Shown piece after piece: positions 57,101-64,000 of a stretch of DNA of 64,000 bases. Source of the DNA: Tetrapyrgos nigripes (taxonomy: Eukaryota > Basidiomycota > Agaricomycetes > Agaricales > Campanellaceae); assembly GCA_013368315.1 (NCBI GenBank), contig JAACJM010000020.1:744001-808000 (forward strand), read 5' to 3'. Position numbers and translations under genes: made by a program. The notes below the pieces were generated by a model. That model was not told the origin of the DNA. It worked only from the letters and a program-made list of their open reading frames with translations, and searched no databases. The number at the start of each line of letters is the position of its first letter. Position 1 is the first letter of the stretch.

Positions 57101-60100
57101 TTATAATGCCTTTTTCAGCAAGGAAGTTGTCAAAATCTTCGTTCATAAACTCTGTTCCCAAATCTGATCGTAAAGTCTTTAGTTTTTTGCCAGTAGACTG
57201 TTCTGCCCAGGCAACGTACATTTTAAAAGACTTAAAGACATCAGATTTCCTTACTAAAAGGAAGGTTACAGGGAAAGAACTAAAGTCATCAAGAAAGACA
57301 ACGAAATACTCGTACTTGTGATATGATATAGATGGTTGTTGTTTCACATCTGTATGCACAAGTTCTAATACTTCTGTAGCTCGCTTTTCTGATAAAGGAT
57401 AAGATTTCGATGGAGTCTTGCCTAAGGCACAGCCTCGACATACACTATGTTTAGGTACTTTAAATGGTTTTAAGCCTTTAGTATTCTTAATGATATGACT
57501 TTCCACTGCCTTTCCAGCATGTCCATAGCGGTTATGCACGATGTCATAATCAGTAGGAGTAGATGATAAATTTGCTGACTCAGGAATGATTATCTTCGAT
57601 TTGAGCCAATGCAAATTGTCTTTCCGATGCATTGGTAATAATGTCATCAGAAGACTTTGATCTACTTCTTTCCGAAACTCGGACTTGCCATCTCGTGAGA
57701 TTTCATAGTATCCTTCACGAAGAATACATCCTCGAGACAACAAACGATGTGTGCAAGTTGGTTGATAAAACACTGGGTATAGTTTTATAGTATGTTTGAC
57801 TCCTTCTTCATTGATGTGTTCAATAAACACAGTTCCAACACCTTCAAGGTAAGTTTCAGATCTTTTATCAGCAATCTGAAGTGGAATTGGATTGGGTAAC
57901 TTATGGTACTGAGCAAAATCCATTAAATTGTTTGTAATATGAGTCGATGCACCCGAATCTGAAACCCAATAGGTTATTTCATCAGTGATCTTACTCTTAC
58001 AAATACTATTCAACGGATACTTTTCACACGTTGAGCAATGTGCGCGAGCAACAAAACTTTGTTCACAAATAAATACAGGCACATCATTTGTAATAATAGT
58101 ACAATTGTCTATAGCCACTAGGGCTGTATGAGATTCACAATAGTCCGACGACATTGAGATCTGAGGCAATTGTATGAGTGCACTATTTTTATTAGAGGTG
58201 TGAAATACTTGCCAGAAAGCCATAGTTTCGTCTCCATCAATATAAATTTCCACATCTGATTCTGAACCAAGACTGACACCATCATCATCGGCAAGGTATC
58301 CAGACGAAATGGAAACATTTATCGCATCTGCCAGAGATGAGGGACCAGCTTCTTCTTCTAAAGGTGCATCATAGCGAGGTTTCTTCAAAGTGTTTCCAGA
58401 TTCATCAGGTTCTCTTTTCATATTCTCGAGGATTGGATCTGTGAACATGTGAGACATTCTGTCTTGCCACATTTTGAATGCAACACTCGGAGGAATATAT
58501 TTAAAGGAACTTTCTTCGCTATGATCCGAAGATGTAGAATCTGATGATTCAGAAGAAGACGAACCTCGAACAGCCTTTCGCTTTCTACTTGAAGACGACG
58601 ATGACGCTTTAGTATGATTAAAAGGTAGAGTGCGAATGAAATCGGGATATAGTGATGTATCATGAAATTGAGTGTTAATTGTAACACCATTTGTGCGCAT
58701 AACAGATTGAGCAGGAGTAGGCCAGTAAGCTCTCTCAATCAAGGAAGGAGGCTTTGAAGGAACTGGCTCACGTTTTTTAAACTGCTGTGGAATCCATTTA
58801 TGATTGCGCATATCAGCCAAAGCTTTATTCATGATATAACGGCAAAAATACTCGACCTCTTCCTCGATTTGTTTCTGAATGGGACGGATAGTTCCTTCAT
58901 GATCAAACCATTGGTTTGTCATGTCTTTGTCACCATTGAGATCCTCTTTTGCTCGAAGATAAGGTTCTGTATGAGTGCCATCAGAATTGTATGTGTAATC
59001 CCAAATTTCGGCTAGCTTACGGGTCATTTGATGACGAGCTTCTACTCTGAGAAAGCTTTCAAAATCAACTGTCTCCTGTGCGAGTTCATTGATCATGAGT
59101 CTCTCATAATGAGTAAGAATGAAGTAACCCGAAATCGTTTGCGGTCTGACCTGTTTAGCTAAGTTCCGCTTTACTCTTTCCTTCAAAGAAGAATCATTGT
59201 TTTCGTCTATAAAGCAGTCTGATTGAACAATCAGAAAGTTATGATAGGGAAGAAGTTCATAAATGGGTTGCTCACATGTCTCTGGTAGATCATCAGTGTC
59301 ACTGATTTCGATTGGATCTAATGTGGCATTCATAAAAGGATTTGCCATGAAAGCGGTCACCATTAAAGGAGCATCATCATCAGAATCTGAATCAGCTTCG
59401 ACTTCTGGATTAGCTAAATTAGCAGCACCTTTTTTGGAACCCTTCTTCTTCTTACTGCGACGAGTTTTCTTCTTCTTATCTCCCCCTTGATTTGCATCAC
59501 CTGTTGTAACAGTTTTAGAAGGTTCCTGAGGTTTGGGTTGTTTACCCTTACCCTTGTCTTGGTTCTTCTGTTTAGAAGATCCAGCCTTCTGATTGTTCCA
59601 ATTGGGTGCAGAATCAAACTTTCGTCTATCTCCAGTAATGCGGGTAAGAAGAGATGATTCAGAAGATTGACCAGTTCGTCGTTTGTACTCAACGAGAATA
59701 AGTCCTTCCACATGTGCCATAGTCAGGTTCTTTGGTTCAATAGTGGCAAGTGTGAATTGAGCATAGTTTCCCCAGGATTGTGGAATGCGATCCGTCAAGA
59801 AAAGAGCTCTAAACTTGTCATCGACTGTGAATCCATAGGCTTTAAGACGTGTGAGAACTGCTCCCAGAGATGCGATCTGGTTTGCAGGATCTTTCTTCTC
59901 ATCAAGCGTCCAAGACATGAACTCTTTGAAGTCTAAGAACCATGACGTTGGGCCAGGAGAACTGTATTTCTTGTCTATTTTATCCCAAAGCATTTTGCAG
60001 TATAATCTCCTTTTGCTTTGGCACAAGGGTCTTCTTCTATTTCATCTCTAGTGAACTCTCTCATTTCCAAACCCACATCATTCAGAAGATAGGAGGAAAT

Positions 60101-60501
60101 AAAACCCAAAGCCTGTTCATCTTTGTCATCCCAAGAACTATGAAGCTTATAAGTTTCAACTAATTCCCGATCATGTTTTTTAACCAAAATTTGATATTGA
60201 TCCCATTCATGAGCGAAGGTGTCAACGATTTGGTTATAAGACGATTGTTTCGGATTCAGTTAAAGCATTATAAAACTTCATTAGAAACTAGTATAAATCC
60301 TTCAGGAAGAGAAGGTGCATTACCTGTTTCAGTGGGACTTGTGTTCACATAACGCTTTTGGGTACCTGAAGCAACCCTGCTAAGCCCTTTGGCTTCAAGA
60401 AGGCGGGTGATAGCATAGTTCCAAAACTCATAATTGGTAGTATTGAGGATGGGAACGTTGAAGATGCTTTCAGCGTTGTTGATAGCGTTGTTGGAAGACA
60501 T
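54182..60501 (-). pseudogene. Copia gag-pol polyprotein with four single-base breaks
   Basis: The long uninterrupted frame (60026 to 54462) holds most of pol. In element order: a gag-like region with UBN2-type features, a Lys/Ser-rich and acidic spacer, protease DSGAST near 57.95 kb, an HHCC zinc region near 57.5 kb, integrase core near 57.0-57.4 kb, a Pro/Ser linker near 56.3-56.6 kb, reverse transcriptase near 54.9-55.6 kb with YVDD at ~55.13 kb, and RNase H with SSTEAEYMAL near 54.5 kb. The first gag residues start at 60501 in another frame. Breaks lie near 60268, 60235, 59994 and 54480, each in short T or A runs. The last one puts the RNase H tail (to 54182) out of frame. No CCHC zinc knuckle was seen. 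Confidence 0.85.
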
Positions 60502-61329
60502 ATTGATCTATGAAGCATCAATCAGTAAAGATGTGCATTCAATAGGTCACAAGTACCAAGGAACATCGAAGGGTCTAATACAACCACAGTGTATAGGATG
60601 ATCGCAATATTCCTTCTCCTTTCTGAGCAAACGCCTCAGACAAGGAATGTACATAATACATTTGCATTAATCAACTATATGCCAGTAGAAAACCGTTTCG
60701 TCGGTACGTGCACATAATGGAATCCTATATTAACTTCTTCATCAGTGCTTCTCAATCAATTTCACACTGTCAGAGACCATACTCTTGACAGAGAGCACAT
60801 GATTACTCTAGAAGTCGCAATATTGACCGTAGTGGCACAGTACTTCCTAATGGGTGTAGAGATGCCTTAAAGCATATAGGGGAGCACTATCTAACTACTG
60901 TTTTTCTATAGATCTAGATCGGCGACTTTTATAAACGCCCCTGGCTCATCGAATGACTACGGAGTTTTGCCTGAGTGCGAAAAACAGTCCCACACTAAAG
61001 TGGAGGCTGCAAAAGCGTGCCAGTCACTCTGCATACAACTATCTGTAGATCCATAAGGGTTCCACAAATAACTGTTACAGGTATAAAGTGACTTATCTAG
61101 ATCTATAACTAAACCAGCAAAGAGTGCCTAATGCGACTCTAAACTGAACCCAGGTTATATATTTTACCGGGCAATATAGATGAAGAAGGAGATAAAGCGA
61201 AACATCGATCCACCAACTGCACAACATCGAGTCCGACAGCTTACTCGGTGATGAGCTCGCCGTTGACCTCGACAATGCGATCCATCTTGACAACGGTAGT
61301 TGTATGGGATAAGACCAGCATCGATGGCC
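60502..61329 (-). other. 5' leader of the copia element
   Basis: About 830 bases between the PBS and the first gag ATG. Mostly without frames, except a GC-rich stretch near 61240-61310 that reads like exon sequence on the minus strand. Confidence 0.6.
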
Positions 61330-61348
61330 CTCGGGGCCCATAACCTAA
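61330..61348 (-). other. Primer-binding site, probably half-tRNA(iMet) type
   Basis: Directly inside the 5' LTR the element strand reads TTAGGTTATGGGCCCC. Drosophila copia uses GGTTATGGGCCC, complementary to the anticodon part of initiator tRNA-Met. The match suggests the same half-tRNA priming here. Confidence 0.6.
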
Positions 61349-61745
61349 TGAAGCAGCAAATATTCAGCGTAGGGTGACCAGTCAGTAGAGCTCACCAAAT
61401 AGAGGGCTGAGTAGAAAGCTAGTAGAGCTTAGATACGAGTTGCTTGTAGAGCAGATAGAACTGGATATTGTTCTGTAGTATCTACGACTTTACAGAGAGC
61501 TTTTATACTAGATAAAGAGCATGTAATTACTAATATCTACATTGTCCATGGACATACCTAGAGACTAAGAGGATATTGCCATTGGTCATATTGCTATCTA
61601 CAGAGATATCACTACATAGTAAGAAGATAAGAGTAATGTCCGGAGAATGTCCTGGAGGACTAGCATACTTATAGCTACGTAGAAGTTTCATAATAACTCC
61701 ATATAGAATCATAGTTACTATACATGGAAGGTATATATTTCAACA
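61349..61745 (-). repeat. 5' LTR of the copia element
   Basis: 397 bases, about 99% identical to the 3' LTR. It should contain the element promoter. Its outer flank is ordinary host sequence. Confidence 0.93.
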
Positions 61746-62404
61746 ACCATCTACGTCTATACTTTCTCGGCCTGGAGCCCTACTCATTCCTTGTGAGTAT
61801 GGTTGTTTTCTTCTAGCATCTCCCGTTTCTGACATAATTACGTCAGTACATCTCACTGGTCACTCCATATGACTGAATGCCTTCTTCTATCGTCTAGTGT
61901 GGTCAATACCCACCTGAAATCGATGACTTCTTAAACTGTACGCGTCATTTCGTCTTCTTCGTCCATTTTCACCTGTAACTCACGTGGTCTCCCTGACTAT
62001 GCACTCTCCACTCACCTTACCCTTGTCCAACCCTCTCTCGACCTCACCTCTCTCTTAGCTCACTTGACATTATTTCACACAGCCCAGCCAACTCAAATTT
62101 GGCACCAACCGCACTTTCACCATTCCTTCGTAAGACGGGAAACAAGGCGGTACTTTCCCCGGACCTCTGCGAGACGGGTTATCCTAGAAATGTCTCGCGA
62201 CTTTCAAAGTCCCAAATTTGCCTGCTTGTCCTGAAGAAGGTGTACATGTGCTAGGGATGGGTACCTAATGGGCATGTCTTGTATGTCTTATATCTTCAGA
62301 TTTCTGTCTTGTCGTCCTTTTCTTTACTTCGCTCATTCCCCGCTCTGCTGTTCTCCATTTCTCTTTTTCATCCATTCTTGCCGTCTCTTCTCTCCTTCAA
62401 TGAC

Positions 62405-62713
62405 ATGATACTCATTCCAAGCTCTACAGCTGCGGCGAACTCAACACGTATACCCTACAAACGGCGTGTCACCGGAACACCCAGCTCTGCACCTCTCGCT
62501 TCAGCCAAATCTGCTACTTGGTGTGAAGGATCCTTAGGCAACTCCGATGTTAACGTCAACTTCAACACCGAGAATGGGAATACTAACGCCAACGGAAATG
62601 AAAACATAGGGAATGGCCAAGGAACCCCCAACCCACCTTGCAGTCCGTCGTATAGGAGAAAAAGTTGGGATTTTTGGATGGTGAGTGTCTCTCAGTGCGC
62701 TGTGTTGCGTTGA
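62405..62713 (+). CDS. Possible small Asn/Gly-rich protein, gene structure uncertain
   Basis: An ATG at 62405 opens a frame rich in Asn and Gly (NTENGNTNANGNENIGNGQG). It ends with SYRRKSWDFWM before a GTGAGT donor near 62680. Reading past that point gives a frame that stops at 62713. The next exon cannot be placed because joining after the downstream AG soon stops. I know no family for it. It could be a first exon of a larger gene or a chance frame. Confidence 0.25.
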   Translation: MILIPSSTAAANSTRIPYKRRVTGTPSSAPLASAKSATWCEGSLGNSDVNVNFNTENGNTNANGNENIGNGQGTPNPPCSPSYRRKSWDFWMVSVSQCAVLR

Positions 62714-63829
62714 GTGTATGGAACAGCTGACTGATTTTCGTTATATGCTTCAGCGCACAAACTGACATATTCCTCTCCAAACCCTCCCCTGAGCCTCCTA
62801 GGCTGACTATGACGACTGTTAGAGCTTCGTCCAGTGCTACTTCACCCTCTTCGGCTTCATCTACACAGACGGATTGAAATTGGACACCGGCTCCGGGATT
62901 CCAATGAAGGCCTCTGGGTTGCTTTGCTCCGTCTCCATCCTATGATCGTCACGTCAGGGTATGTTGTATTTGGCCTTTTCCTGGTGTCTCTTTCTTACTA
63001 ATTTATGCAACTCCGTTCTTTTCTTTGAAGCAGATTCTGAAGACATCCCTTTCCAATGACTTCTAATGTTCTTCGTTGCGAGAATGGATGCTTGGTGGAA
63101 ACTGTTTCGAATAACATACCAAAATTGACTTGTACGTGACTCCTTGCTCTTTTATTACATTCTCAATAACGATGCAACCTATGCAGACAGGTCTATCTGC
63201 TCTGACTTGGACCATGGCTCGGCATTGTTGTAGGTCGTCGTCCCTGTCGTAGTGGAAGATGGGATACGTGTGCTGGACGTGGAGCCTTTAGGTTGACGCC
63301 CGATGGTCAAGGGTGCTCCCATCATTTTACAGAGGTACACCTTCATCTTCGAAGTATTTTGATCGCATTATTGACCCTCCCCGCCCCTTTTGTATCCCCT
63401 TCTGTATTCCCTACATGTACCTGTACCAGCGTCAAGCTCAACCCTCGGTCGTCGCCGCCCAGACTTGCCATGTCACCACCAACAACTTTTGATGACCTTT
63501 TCTGCAAGACCTTTTCCGGACTTTTTGGTACTTTGCAGTGGGCCTCGCAACCGGCGAGGACTTTTGTGTACTTTTGCGAGCTTGTCTACCAGTAGACCGA
63601 AAGCCTAGAGTGTATGTAGTACTACATGTACAGCAGGTAGCGCGTCACCCAATGTAAATCATGAAGAGAACGACACTGCTCTCCCCATCTTGTCCATAGT
63701 GTTGACAGTGAGCATGCATGTTGTGTGCCGAGCGCTGAGCACTTCAAGGCGGGGGAACGGCTGAAGGAATTCGAACGACGGATTTTTCAAACGAGTTCTG
63801 TTCAAACTCCGACACATTGTGACGTGTAC

Positions 63830-63837
63830 TATATATA
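63830..63837 (+). promoter_or_regulatory. TATA-like box at the right edge
   Basis: TATATATA lies about 150 bases before an ATG at 63985, in sequence with an otherwise normal GC content. If this is the promoter of a gene running off the right edge, its first residues would be MFSLSS. Only six codons are visible. Confidence 0.35.
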
Positions 63838-64000
63838 CAGTCGTCCATCAAGCCACTTACATCATCATCTACGTTTCCTTGTCGACGTCCTCAACATTGT
63901 CAACGTTGCCCTCAAGATTGCCCTCAACTCCCTCAACCGACGCTGCCCATCAAAGCCGCCAACGTTCTTTCCATTGTCCTCTATGTTTTCTCTGTCTTCG

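Larger units (their letters stand above)
53639..61745 (-). mobile_element. Ty1/copia LTR retrotransposon, 8.1 kb, minus orientation
   Basis: Two near-identical LTRs of 395 and 397 bases bound an internal region with PBS, gag-like part, protease, integrase, reverse transcriptase and RNase H in the Pseudoviridae/copia order (integrase before reverse transcriptase). LTRs start and end TG..CA. They differ by two substitutions and two single-base indels, which suggests a recent insertion. The flanks of the element (CATAA at left, ACCAT at right) do not form a 5-base target duplication. Coding sequence has four single-base breaks, so it is probably inactive as assembled. Confidence 0.93.
61746..64000. 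other. Right flank, mostly gene-free
   Basis: Pyrimidine-rich sequence with no confident gene. One small Asn-rich frame and a right-edge promoter are listed separately. Small frames at 63293-63608 have no recognisable family. Confidence 0.5.

Noticed and set aside
61240..61310. Independent host gene inside the element leader
   Set aside because: Too short and without a credible intron acceptor; kept only as a possible captured fragment.
1..64000. tRNA genes, rRNA, CRISPR arrays, bacterial operons
   Set aside because: None seen by eye. The introns and families point to a nuclear basidiomycete genome.

Overview
The window looks like nuclear DNA of a mushroom-forming basidiomycete (Agaricomycetes). 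Genes lie on both strands and carry many phase-compatible introns of about 45-65 bases with GT..AG ends. The families also fit: a Pah1/Hom-type homeodomain regulator, a class III chitinase with a chitin-binding tail, an F-box/LRR-like relic, a terpenoid-cluster-type SAM methyltransferase, and conserved fungal housekeeping genes. Exon structures were worked out by hand from reading frame, splice sites and family knowledge. No alignment, transcript or database search was available.

Layout. 0-4.2 kb: tail of a probable DEAD-box RNA helicase, a SAM methyltransferase, an unrecognised 317-residue protein and a broken F-box/LRR-like gene. 4.7-9.4 kb: JJJ1 (60S maturation co-chaperone), TIM13 and a homeodomain regulator. 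9.4-11.2 kb: gene-free. 11.2-15.7 kb: U1-70K, a ZNF830-type zinc-finger protein and an alpha/beta hydrolase. 16-26.5 kb: a DDT/PHD chromatin protein, APC10/DOC1, a GT61-like glycosyltransferase, adrenodoxin reductase (ARH1), PRP18 and COX12. 26.7-36.7 kb: sulfite oxidase, eIF4B, a nuclear cyclophilin, a Rap1/RSR1-type GTPase, UBA4, a TUG/UBX4-like protein and a PITH protein. 37.9-51.2 kb: chitinase, mitochondrial uL5 (one-base frameshift), MED25, a DUF1748 protein, a DapA-family aldolase, MGM1, a peroxisomal SCP2 protein and MAF1. 51.2-61.7 kb: a repeat island with CpG-decayed repeats, a purine-rich stretch and an 8.1-kb Ty1/copia element on the minus strand. 61.7-64 kb: mostly gene-free, with a TATA-like promoter at the right edge.

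Functional themes. Most genes are unrelated housekeeping genes. Three splicing-related genes (U1-70K, PRP18, nuclear cyclophilin) and five mitochondrial genes (TIM13, COX12, ARH1, uL5m, MGM1) are present. Many neighbours are head-to-head with start codons 41-103 bases apart, and telomere-like boxes lie upstream of three genes or gene pairs.

I found no new multi-gene system such as a defence or biosynthetic island. The most unusual signals are two nearly identical introns inside the chitinase gene, a GC-AG intron in the Rap1-like GTPase, a homopolymer frameshift in uL5m, and the copia element, which has nearly identical LTRs, single-base breaks and no visible target-site duplication.
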